Below, in pieces: positions 34,926 to 41,923 of a DNA stretch of 64,000 nt. A program made the translations under genes and the position numbers. This DNA is from Naumannella halotolerans (GTDB lineage Bacteria; Actinomycetota; Actinomycetes; Propionibacteriales; Propionibacteriaceae), in contig NZ_SOAW01000001.1 of the NCBI RefSeq assembly GCF_004364645.1, positions 1,054,001 to 1,118,000 of the forward strand, read 5' to 3'. Positions within the stretch are counted from its first letter, which is position 1; every line of letters starts with the position of its first letter. The notes beneath the pieces were generated by a model. The model saw nothing but the letters and a program-made list of their open reading frames with translations. It ran no database searches and was not told the origin of the DNA.

Positions 34926-35695
34926 TCCACAGCCGCCGTCAGGTGGCCGACTCCAGTTGCCTCGCGCTGAGCGGCGATCTCTGCTCGGGCCGCGGCGCCG
35001 CCCGCGACGACGGTCTCCAGCTCGGCCGGCGAGATGAGCGTGACAGGCACGAAATCGACGCGGCCGAGAGGCGCGTCGATCGTGCCATTGCGTCCGGCGG
35101 GAAGGCCGATCAGACCGCCGACGGAACCGTGCTCGGTCGACAACGAGGGAAGTCGGTCACCGAGCGGGAACTCCATCGAGAGAACGCCGAACTGTTCGAT
35201 CTTGTCGGAGATCCCCCCGAGGTTGGCGACGTTCTGGGCAAAGTTCTCGATCACCGTGAAGTACGGACTGGTCTTGATCTGTTCGAAGTCGGCACCGGCG
35301 AGATCGGCCGTTTCGATGTACACCTCACAGCCGAATCCCGACCGGTCGGTGTCGTCCCGACCGGGGTCGGAGAGCCCATCCGAGGCAATGATCACGGTCT
35401 GCTCGGTCCGCACCACGCGGTACGACTGACGGGTGTTCGGCCAGGCGGGCGCTCCGGAGAACATGGGGTTGATCAGATAGCTGATCCGGTGGCCATCGGT
35501 CATTCCGATCTGGTCCCAGTAGCCGTCGACGGCCGCCTGGGTTTCCGCGGCCTGCGCGTGTTCGCGCGCATCGTCGGCCGCTTCCGGCTCTTCTGCAAGA
35601 CCCGGTGGCGGCGTCGATACAGCGTCGTCGTTCGCCTCGGACGGGGGTACGTCAGCCTTGTCGCGCTTGCCACGCAGTCGATCCCAGAATCCCAT
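34922..35695 (-). CDS. Possible suppressor-of-fused (SUFU) domain protein
   Basis: The 257-residue protein starts with a charged, low-complexity tail (MGFWDRLRGKRDKAD, then an acidic and alanine-rich stretch to residue 55). It is followed by a globular part with SYRVVRTEQTVIIASDGLSDP, GFGCEVYIE and the end VDFVPVTLISPAELETV. The order resembles bacterial SUFU-domain proteins, which often act as immunity proteins in polymorphic toxin systems. No toxin is seen nearby. This assignment is from memory of the pattern and is tentative. Confidence 0.45.
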   Translation of the reverse strand: MGFWDRLRGKRDKADVPPSEANDDAVSTPPPGLAEEPEAADDAREHAQAAETQAAVDGYWDQIGMTDGHRISYLINPMFSGAPAWPNTRQSYRVVRTEQTVIIASDGLSDPGRDDTDRSGFGCEVYIETADLAGADFEQIKTSPYFTVIENFAQNVANLGGISDKIEQFGVLSMEFPLGDRLPSLSTEHGSVGGLIGLPAGRNGTIDAPLGRVDFVPVTLISPAELETVVAGGAAARAEIAAQREATGVGHLTAAVD

Positions 35696-35994
35696 TCGTC
35701 TGTCTCCTCTGCCCGCAGGTGTGCGTCTGCCGTCGTCTCGGGGGTCCGAGCGTAGTCGTTCGTGAAGTCAGGATTGCGAGGCGGTAGCCACGGCGCGCGA
35801 AGGCACAATGCGATCGTTGGCCGTCCGGCACCGCTCCAGGGGGAGCAGAGCGGCCGAGGCAACTGATCCAAAGCACAACGAAGCCCCAGTGAGAAACCTG
35901 CTCTCACGAGGCCTTACGCCGGGCTGACAGTGTGTGAGTTCACGACACATGTCAGCCCCGGTGGGTGAAGCGGTCGACCCGATAGCCTCGTTGC
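35696..35994. other. Intergenic region with a tRNA-Pro 3'-end relic
   Basis: About 300 bases without a supported gene. At 35921-35931 the sequence CGGGCTGACAG equals the 3' end of tRNA-Pro (minus strand), and just left of it a small hairpin (GTGAGA...TCTCAC around AACCTGC, 35890-35908) resembles the hairpin beside the left end of the element at 36532-36564. A TAGCCT box at 35983-35988 serves the next gene. Confidence 0.45.
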
Positions 35995-36384
35995 ATGGCT
36001 CAGGTAGTGGTTTACGGACGGAAGGACTCGTTGGCGCGACACCGCGCCGCGATGTCGGCGGCAGTGCACGAGGCGATCATGGTCGCCTTGGGGTACCCGC
36101 CAGAGAAGAAGTTCCAGCGATTCGTCGCGCTCGACGCCGACGACTTCCTCTACCCCGAGGACCGTGGCCCGAACTACACGATCATCGAGATATCGATGTT
36201 CGAGGGGCGTTCGGAGCAGGCCAGGCGTGCTCTCATCTCCGAGCTGTTCACCAGCATCGAGTCCGCGACCGGCATCGCCCCTCACAGCTTGGAGATGACG
36301 ATCACGGAGACCCCGAAGGTCAACTGGGGCATCCGTGGCCTGAACGCCGAGGACCTGGGCCTGAACTACCGCGTCGAGGTGTAG
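35995..36384 (+). CDS. Tautomerase family protein
   Basis: The 129-residue protein looks like the Tautomerase_2 family (4-oxalocrotonate tautomerase-like fold, doubled unit): QRFVALDADDFLYP, then YTIIEISMFEGRSEQARRALI and LEMTITETPKVNWGIRG. Classical members use Pro as residue 2; here residue 2 is Ala (MAQVVV), so the usual catalytic base is missing and activity is uncertain. A TAGCCT box ends exactly 6 nt before the ATG, suggesting a leaderless mRNA. It lies between two copies of the tRNA-Pro 3' end. Confidence 0.8.
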   Translation: MAQVVVYGRKDSLARHRAAMSAAVHEAIMVALGYPPEKKFQRFVALDADDFLYPEDRGPNYTIIEISMFEGRSEQARRALISELFTSIESATGIAPHSLEMTITETPKVNWGIRGLNAEDLGLNYRVEV

Positions 36385-36531
36385 CGGCGCACTGTCGAGG
36401 GCAAGGGTGCGTGCGCTCGCGGCCCCCCTGGCCTGGGCTGTGAGATTGCGAAGGGCCTGCTACAACACCACACTGGTGCAGCAGGCCCCCCACCAGTTCC
36501 TGGCAGTGACATTGCCCATTGGGTACGACAG

Positions 36532-36564
36532 TGCCCAGGCGAGAAACCTTCTCTCGCCTGGGCA
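36532..36564. terminator. Hairpin beside the left attachment site
   Basis: A perfect 13-bp stem (TGCCCAGGCGAGA, 36532-36544, with TCTCGCCTGGGCA, 36552-36564) with a 7-nt loop stands just past the truncated tRNA end. It was probably the original terminator of tRNA-Pro before the element inserted. Confidence 0.6.
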
Positions 36565-36566
36565 AA

Positions 36567-36604
36567 CGTCGGGCTGACAGGATTCGAACCTGCGACCCCT
36601 TGAC
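36567..36604. repeat. Left attachment site (tRNA-Pro 3' fragment)
   Basis: These 38 bases match 58376-58413 at 37 positions; the one change is C at 36585 against T at 58394. The repeat covers the 3' acceptor strand, T-arm and part of the anticodon arm of tRNA-Pro, and the match ends at GCGACCCCTTGAC. Confidence 0.9.
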
Positions 36605-36739
36605 TCGCATTGGTCAATAGTGTCAACCGTGCACCCCAGCCCGCTTCAGGCCTGTTTACAAGGCTGTTTGTCGATCCAGGTATCCCAGCAGAGCCCGACA
36701 CATCCCGGTGGTTCCCGCTACTTGCGGTGACTTCTGCGG

Positions 36740-37987
36740 TTACATCTCCGGCTTCTCGCGGAGGATGGAGGCGGCCTCAACCACGCTCTTGGTGTCGGTC
36801 ACCGCGGTGTAGAACTGCCGGTTGACGGCCGGGGAGTGGCCGAGCAGTCGCGTGCGCGTGGCCTCGGGCAGACGGTCGTACAGCAGCGTGTTCAAGGTGG
36901 TGCGCCACAGGTGCCCGCGCTCGAACTCAAATAGGTCGATCTTCAGGTCCGTGGCCATCTCCTGGTACAGCGCGGCGATCTTCCGGTCGCGCGTGCGAGG
37001 ATCCCATGCCTTGCTCGGGTCCGATGGAGCCGGGAAGAGCTGATCGCCCTTGGCGGTCTTCAGTCGAGCCGCGAGCCGGGCACTCACTCGGGGGTCGAGG
37101 ACTGGGACCGGTCGGCCTCTGCGGGTCTTCACCGCCGTGTCGGGCAGCCAGAAGATGAAGGTCCCATCTTTGTCGATCGAGCACTCGGAAACCGGGCGCG
37201 TGGCCAGCTCGCTGGTTCGCAGGCCGGTGTTCGCTTGGGCCAGCACGACGTCGATCACCTGGGCGCGCTGCAAGATCTGAGTGTCGTGGCTCCAGCGCCC
37301 ACGCTTGGGCCGGGGCACGTCCTCGGGGTCGGCCACGAGGAGATACTCGATGACGCGTTGGTACTCCTCCAAGGTCAGGGCGTGCCCTCCACGGCTGACC
37401 GCAGGCCGCTTCGCACGACTGAGGTCGACGTCGAGGTCGGCCAGCGGGTTGACCTCGATGAGCTCGTCGACGCGCAGAGGGCCAGCCAGATACTTCTTGG
37501 CCACGGTCTTTGCATGTTTGACGTTCTTCGCTCCGTGCAGCTCGCCGATCTCCTCCAGGCAGCGGGTCAGGTTGCGCGGCCGCATCGCGTCATGGATCGA
37601 GAGGCCCGCAAGCGAGTGGAGGTGCTTGTGCTTCTGGCGGCATTCCCCGCGCAGCAGCCGGTAGGCCAGCTCGTAGCGCCGGGTGGTGGCCTCGGCGAGC
37701 CGTTCGGCTCGGATGGCCGGGAGCGTGACAGCTTCCATGTAGGCGAGCACTGGGGACGTGGGGGTCCAGTCAGCGTTGCCGGGTGACTTGAGCAGCGAGT
37801 CGGCGGTGCGGCGCGCTCGGGCGCGGACCTCACCCTTCGTGGGGGCTTTGGTGGTCTTGTCCAGCAGTTTTCCGCCGGGGAGGCGCAGCCTCCAGCGCAG
37901 CGCCCAGCCGTCGCCGTGCGGGAACGGCTTGGCGCGGTCGATGGAGTGCTGGCCGGGTTCGAGGCGGGTGGTTGCTGCGCGAGCCAT
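36740..37987 (-). CDS. int: Tyrosine-type site-specific integrase
   Basis: The 415-residue protein has an N-terminal arm-type and SAM-like domain (to about residue 190) and a C-terminal catalytic domain. Catalytic residues are seen as Arg in NTGLRTSEL, His and Arg in GHLWRTTL, His in LLGHSP and the nucleophile Tyr in QFYTAV. It would catalyse integration at the 38-bp tRNA-Pro repeats. It reads toward the left end, whose att site is 135 bp away. The ATG at 37987 has AGGAAG 9 nt upstream; a longer frame has no support. Confidence 0.92.
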   Translation of the reverse strand: MARAATTRLEPGQHSIDRAKPFPHGDGWALRWRLRLPGGKLLDKTTKAPTKGEVRARARRTADSLLKSPGNADWTPTSPVLAYMEAVTLPAIRAERLAEATTRRYELAYRLLRGECRQKHKHLHSLAGLSIHDAMRPRNLTRCLEEIGELHGAKNVKHAKTVAKKYLAGPLRVDELIEVNPLADLDVDLSRAKRPAVSRGGHALTLEEYQRVIEYLLVADPEDVPRPKRGRWSHDTQILQRAQVIDVVLAQANTGLRTSELATRPVSECSIDKDGTFIFWLPDTAVKTRRGRPVPVLDPRVSARLAARLKTAKGDQLFPAPSDPSKAWDPRTRDRKIAALYQEMATDLKIDLFEFERGHLWRTTLNTLLYDRLPEATRTRLLGHSPAVNRQFYTAVTDTKSVVEAASILREKPEM

Positions 37988-38057
37988 GCGGTGACTTCCT
38001 CTCAGGGTCAAGATGAACGGTACGGTGATCTGCACCCGGGTTCAAGTGGGTTGTGGG

Positions 38058-38246
38058 GCTGTCTTCTCAGGGCAGGACCCCTCCGGGCAGTCAGCAGGCC
38101 TGCTCGCTCGGGGAGGGCAATCGGTCAGGCCGGGTGGTCGATGGCGCTCGGTGCCGGCGCGGTGGCGCGGCTGTCTTCTCAGGGCAGGACCCCTCCGGGC
38201 AGTCAGCAGGCCTGCTCGCTCGGGCAGGGCAATCGGTCAGGCCGGG
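38058..38246. repeat. Two 77-bp direct repeats
   Basis: The sequence 38058-38134 recurs at 38170-38246 with one difference (G/C in the run after GCTCGCTCGG). Each copy contains the palindrome GCAGGCCTGC. They lie between the integrase start and the inverted repeat, in an 823-bp gap with no convincing gene. They may be iteron-like or arm-type binding sites; this is inference. Confidence 0.85.
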
Positions 38247-38264
38247 CCGCCACGTGCAGTGCTG

Positions 38265-38344
38265 TGTGAAGTTTGTGCAGTTTGCTGCACTACTTTCCCG
38301 CGCGCCCGGGAGGAAGTGCGGGGGTGAACTGCACAAACTTCACA
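38265..38344. repeat. 18-bp perfect inverted repeat with inner hairpin (candidate replication or control site)
   Basis: TGTGAAGTTTGTGCAGTT (38265-38282) is exactly complementary to 38327-38344. The 44-bp centre has a further imperfect dyad (GCACTACTTTCC with GGAGGAAGTGC). The arms are AT-richer than the surroundings. Near a replication helicase gene it could be an origin, or it may be the operator of the integrase/excisionase switch. Confidence 0.85.
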
Positions 38345-38810
38345 ACCCCTGGTCAGAACACATTTAGGCTCCAGGGGCTTCTGCCCACCCCATCGACCAC
38401 CCCTGCTGACCGCCTCGTCTATTGAATGAGTGGGGTCCCTCCTGATGGGGAGGATCTCTCGACTGGAGAGGGCGGGCCCGCAGCGTCTCCTCGGCCGAGC
38501 GAGGCGCAGATGCCGCCGTCGCGCGAGGCCGAAGACCTGCGAGTTGCCAAGGTCTGGGGTAGCGCAGGGTTGACAGGAGTGATAGGCTCGTTCCCATACC
38601 GCCGACGAGCCCTGAGGGGTTGCGGCGGGCCGTCTGGCGTCCGACCTGGGCGGCACCACAGTAGATCTTCTGGTCCTCCTGTCGGCGTGAGGGGACTCGG
38701 GGCCTGAGCGCCCTGACGTGGAGCTTCCGAAGGCACCACGCGTGTATTCGTCTTGATCGGGATTCGGTGAGCCCGACGGTCCCCCGTCGCCTCCTGAAGG
38801 ACTCACGATC
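38345..38810. other. Gap before the excisionase gene
   Basis: I see no convincing gene. TTGACA (38570-38575) and an extended -10-like TGATAGGCT (38580-38588) stand too close together to form one promoter; TGATAGGCT alone may serve the xis-helicase operon. Open frames here are Arg/Pro/Gly-rich on all strands and lack ribosome sites. Confidence 0.4.
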
Positions 38811-39038
38811 ATGTCCCTGTCACCGAATACTGTGGATTCCGGTCCCACCCTTCCCCCGGCCGCACTCGACACTGACGAAGCCGGGCGGTACATCGGCGTC
38901 GCTCCGAAGACTCTCGCCAACTGGCGTGGCCGCGGCCAGGGGCCCCGATACGTCCGTGCGGGTGCCCGGGTCGTCTATCGCGTCGCCGATCTGGACGCCT
39001 GGCTGGTGGAAAACCTCGTTGGAGGTGGACCGCGATGA
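38811..39038 (+). CDS. Excisionase/AlpA-like helix-turn-helix protein
   Basis: The 75-residue protein has a MerR/AlpA-type winged helix (LDTDEAGRYIGVAPKTLANW, then GPRYVRAGARVVYRVADLDAWL). Proteins of this size and fold next to a helicase on integrative elements act as excisionases or activators of excision. GAAGGA lies 9 nt before the ATG. Its TGA overlaps the ATG of the helicase gene, so the two are coupled. Confidence 0.85.
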   Translation: MSLSPNTVDSGPTLPPAALDTDEAGRYIGVAPKTLANWRGRGQGPRYVRAGARVVYRVADLDAWLVENLVGGGPR

Positions 39039-40612
39039 GCGAACAAGAAAGCCGCCCCACCCAGGCAGGTGGAGCGGCTCCTGAAGAGTTTGCCGACTCT
39101 AGGGCCCAGATTAGCATTGCGGAGCAGCGCACGATATTGCTCGACGACGCCCGCAAGCACCGCAAGCACGTCAGGGCTGCGCATGAGTTCGCTGCCCAGT
39201 GGCTCGGCAAGTTGTTGTACGTGGTCGGCATCGGCTGGCACCACTGGGACGGCAAGCGCTGGGCCGAGGACAAGGGCGGTACGCGCGCCAAGGCTGCGGC
39301 GATGGAGACGCTCAAGGCCATGTGGGGGCTCGCCCTCGGCGACAAGGACCTGGCCTCCGACGTGATGGCGTGCAGCACGGCCTCCGGGGTTCGGGGGGTA
39401 CTCGAACTCGCGGGGTCCCTGGAGGGCATGTGCGCCGCTGCTGCGGACATGGACGCCGACCCCTACCTGCTCAACTGCGCGAACGGGACGCTCGACCTGC
39501 ATGGTCTGGAACTGCGACCCCACGACCCCGATGATCGGATCACGAAGGTCACCCGGGCCGCTTACGTCCCTGGGGCTCGTAGCGAGCTGTGGGAAGACTT
39601 CCTGGAGCAGGTACTGCCGGATGACCACGTTCGGTCCTACCTCGCGCGGTTCTTCGGGGTGGGTCTTGTGGGGAAGGTTTTGGAGCACGTGTTCCCCATC
39701 GCGACCGGGACGGGGCGCAATGGCAAGGGTGTGGCGTACACGTCGGTTCTCCACGCTCTGGGTGATTACGGCGGGGTGGCTGACCCGGCGCTGATGGAGG
39801 TCGTCAAGTCGAATCCGAACGCGCCGTCTCCGGCGTTCTTCGACCTGCGGGGGCGTCGGATGGTGGTGCTCTCGGAGACCGACACGAAGATCCGTTTGTC
39901 GGCGTCGGTCCTCAAGAGGTTGACCGGCGGCGATCCGATCAAGGCGCGTGCGCTGCGGAAGGACCCGATCGAGTTTCTCCCGTCGCACAGCTTCCTCATG
40001 GTGACCAACCATTTGCCCGAGCTGCCGTCTAAGGTCGCGGACCCTGCGGTGTGGTCGCGGGTGCGCGCGGTGCCTTTCAATGTCGTGATCCCGCCGGACG
40101 AGCAGGACCCCCGCCTTCCGGAGAAGTTGGAGCTCGCGGCCGACGCGATTCTGACATGGATGGTGGCTGGCCTCGGTGAGTACTGGGAGCGCGGCCTCGA
40201 TGAGCCGGAGGCGGTTCAGGAGAGGACGAGCGAGTACGCCGAGGGCCAGGACGATGTGCGCAGGTTCGTGGCCGAGCAGTGCGAGACGGGGGGCATCGGC
40301 GACACGACGACGGTGCTGCACGAGGCGTACAAGGACTGGTGCACAGCGGAAGGGATCTACCGCCGCGACCAGCTCGGGCGGTCGGCGTTCGCCGATGCGC
40401 TGGCTCGGCTCGATTACCCGTCGGTGAAGGAGCGCCGCGGGATGGTGCACCAGGGGTTGAACGTCCTGCGCGAGGCGCTGACCGTGTCCAAGGAGCCGAT
40501 GGTAGAGCTCCCTCCCGGGCAGCGCCCTGCTGCGGTACCGCAGCAATCTCCGAAACCCCAGACGTCGGTCTGGGACGAGGTCGCGGACGCCCCGGGGATC
40601 ATGCTGCTCTGA
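39035..40612 (+). CDS. Phage/plasmid P4-type SF3 helicase (D5_N family)
   Basis: The 525-residue protein resembles the C-terminal half of P4-like replication proteins. The D5_N region lies at about 35-200 (DPYLLNCANGTLDLHG) and the SF3 Walker A motif is GTGRNGKGV (225-233), followed by VVLSETDTKIRLSASVLKRL and FLMVTNHLPELPS (sensor region). There is no archaeo-eukaryotic primase domain, so it may load at the nearby repeats and recruit a host primase. It would support replication of the excised circle. It is coupled to the excisionase gene. Confidence 0.88.
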   Translation: MSEQESRPTQAGGAAPEEFADSRAQISIAEQRTILLDDARKHRKHVRAAHEFAAQWLGKLLYVVGIGWHHWDGKRWAEDKGGTRAKAAAMETLKAMWGLALGDKDLASDVMACSTASGVRGVLELAGSLEGMCAAAADMDADPYLLNCANGTLDLHGLELRPHDPDDRITKVTRAAYVPGARSELWEDFLEQVLPDDHVRSYLARFFGVGLVGKVLEHVFPIATGTGRNGKGVAYTSVLHALGDYGGVADPALMEVVKSNPNAPSPAFFDLRGRRMVVLSETDTKIRLSASVLKRLTGGDPIKARALRKDPIEFLPSHSFLMVTNHLPELPSKVADPAVWSRVRAVPFNVVIPPDEQDPRLPEKLELAADAILTWMVAGLGEYWERGLDEPEAVQERTSEYAEGQDDVRRFVAEQCETGGIGDTTTVLHEAYKDWCTAEGIYRRDQLGRSAFADALARLDYPSVKERRGMVHQGLNVLREALTVSKEPMVELPPGQRPAAVPQQSPKPQTSVWDEVADAPGIMLL

Positions 40613-40671
40613 CTTACCGGCCCACCACCGGGGATGGGTTCCCGAACAACGACGCCTAAGGAGGCATCACT

Positions 40672-41154
40672 ATGACCGACAACATGACCATGACTCGGCG
40701 CGAGCGGCGGGTTCAGCGGCTCGCCGATCTCGTCGCCGAGCGGAAGGCCTTCGAGGCCGAGCTGGCCGCGAAGAAGGCGGCCATCGAGGCCGAGGAGAGG
40801 GCCGACGCGAAGGCCGTCAAGGACGCGCTCAAGTACGCCGGTGAGGCGCGCTGTGCCGCTGTCGAGGAGTTGTACGAGCTGTTCGGTATCACCGAGGAGG
40901 TGACCGAGCGGATGACGAAGGACGGCACGGTGCGCCGGGTCCGCAAGGACCGCGGAGAGGCCAAGCGGGCCGCGCGCCTCGTCGAAGCCGTCGTCGCGCT
41001 GAAGGCGCGCGGGGTCGCGAGCGAGGCCGGCATCGAGCAGGCCGAGGAGCCCGTCCTCGAGGACGGGGAGACGGTCGCCTACGGTGCCATCCACGAGGGC
41101 GACGAGGAGCGTGAGGACGCGCACGAGCGGGGCTTCTCGGTCTACGGCGCGTAG
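40672..41154 (+). CDS. Charged coiled-coil protein of the mobilization region, unknown function
   Basis: The 160-residue protein is very rich in Arg, Lys, Glu and Ala. Residues 8-60 form a predicted coiled coil (RRERRVQRLADLVAERKAFE and on). The second half is acidic. I do not recognise the family. It lies 59 bp after the helicase and just before the oriT-like region, with a GGAGG ribosome site and a terminator after it. It may be a replication or relaxosome accessory protein. Confidence 0.75.
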   Translation: MTDNMTMTRRERRVQRLADLVAERKAFEAELAAKKAAIEAEERADAKAVKDALKYAGEARCAAVEELYELFGITEEVTERMTKDGTVRRVRKDRGEAKRAARLVEAVVALKARGVASEAGIEQAEEPVLEDGETVAYGAIHEGDEEREDAHERGFSVYGA

Positions 41155-41174
41155 GCGTCGTGGACGGTGACGAG

Positions 41175-41207
41175 GACCCCGGTTCCGCGCAGCGGGCCGG
41201 GGTCTTT
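41175..41207 (+). terminator. Terminator after the helicase operon
   Basis: GACCCCGG (41175-41182) pairs with CCGGGGTC (41197-41204) and is followed by TTT. It separates the helicase operon from the mobilization genes. Confidence 0.7.
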
Positions 41208-41357
41208 CCGTGCCGTCGGGAGGGGCCCCACCGGAGCGCAGCAGAGGTGGGGAGGGCGGTAGCCCTGTCCCCCGAGGAGGCGGAGCCGACGAGGGGCGGG
41301 CAGCAACTGGGAGGGGGTTTGGCGGAGCCAAACACCCGTACAGTTGAACTGCTCGCC

Positions 41358-41448
41358 GTAATGCTGCAACCGGGTATAGTGAAGGGGGTGCGCAGCCCCC
41401 TGCCGGAGGGGGTACGCACCCCACCGGACAACCCGGTTGCAGCATTAC
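41358..41448. other. Candidate origin of transfer (oriT)
   Basis: An 18-bp perfect inverted repeat (GTAATGCTGCAACCGGGT, 41358-41375, and its complement at 41431-41448) encloses a second stem (GGGGTGCG with CGCACCCC) and a third (CCCCC with GGGGG around TGCCGGA). TATAGT (41375-41380) just inside the left arm could be a -10 box or lie near a nick site. The structure ends 19 bp before mobC and is followed by the relaxase, the usual place for oriT. Confidence 0.6.
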
Positions 41449-41467
41449 CGAGGGGAGGTCGGCCGAC

Positions 41468-41923
41468 GTGGTGACGATGCCGGACGAGGCGCAGCGGAGG
41501 CGGCGAGGAGGTAGGCGGGCGATCTACCCGAAGCGGGTCGAACTCAGGATGACGCAGTCATCGTTCGACCTCGCCGAGGAGTCCGCGAAGCGGGCGAGTG
41601 AGGCGACGGGCCGGGCCGTCACCGTCTCGGACATCATCCGCGAAGCGGTGGAGGACGGATGCCGACGGCTGGCCCGCGAGCAGGCCCAGGCATCGGCCCG
41701 AAGGGGCGGTGCCGATCCCGGGGTGGTGGACGGCCTGATCGACGACGTCCAGGAGCTGAGGACCGAGATGAGGAAGGTCGGTCACAACGTCAACCAGATG
41801 GCCAAGGTCGCCCACCAGACGGGTCAGGTGACCGGCGACCTCGACGACGTGAAGCGCCAGCTCGAAGCGATCGACGGCAGGCTGGTGGAGCTGGCCGGGC
41901 GCATCGCGGGAGTGGATGACTGA
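41468..41923 (+). CDS. mobC: MobC-like relaxosome accessory protein
   Basis: The 151-residue protein has a basic N-terminus (RRRRGGRRAIYPKRVELRM), a ribbon-helix-helix type start and the MobC signature VGHNVNQMAKVAHQTG near residue 102. MobC proteins bind oriT and help the relaxase nick. The GTG start at 41468 follows GAGGGGAGG. The last 8 bp overlap the relaxase start. It is next to the oriT-like hairpin. Confidence 0.85.
   Translation: MVTMPDEAQRRRRGGRRAIYPKRVELRMTQSSFDLAEESAKRASEATGRAVTVSDIIREAVEDGCRRLAREQAQASARRGGADPGVVDGLIDDVQELRTEMRKVGHNVNQMAKVAHQTGQVTGDLDDVKRQLEAIDGRLVELAGRIAGVDD

Noticed and set aside
38570-38588. TTGACA and TAGGCT as one promoter
   Set aside because: The spacing is 7 bp, far from the required 16-19.
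38426-38707. Small plus-strand ORF before the excisionase gene
   Set aside because: It is Arg/Gly/Pro-rich with no ribosome site and other frames are open as well, which is usual in GC-rich non-coding DNA.
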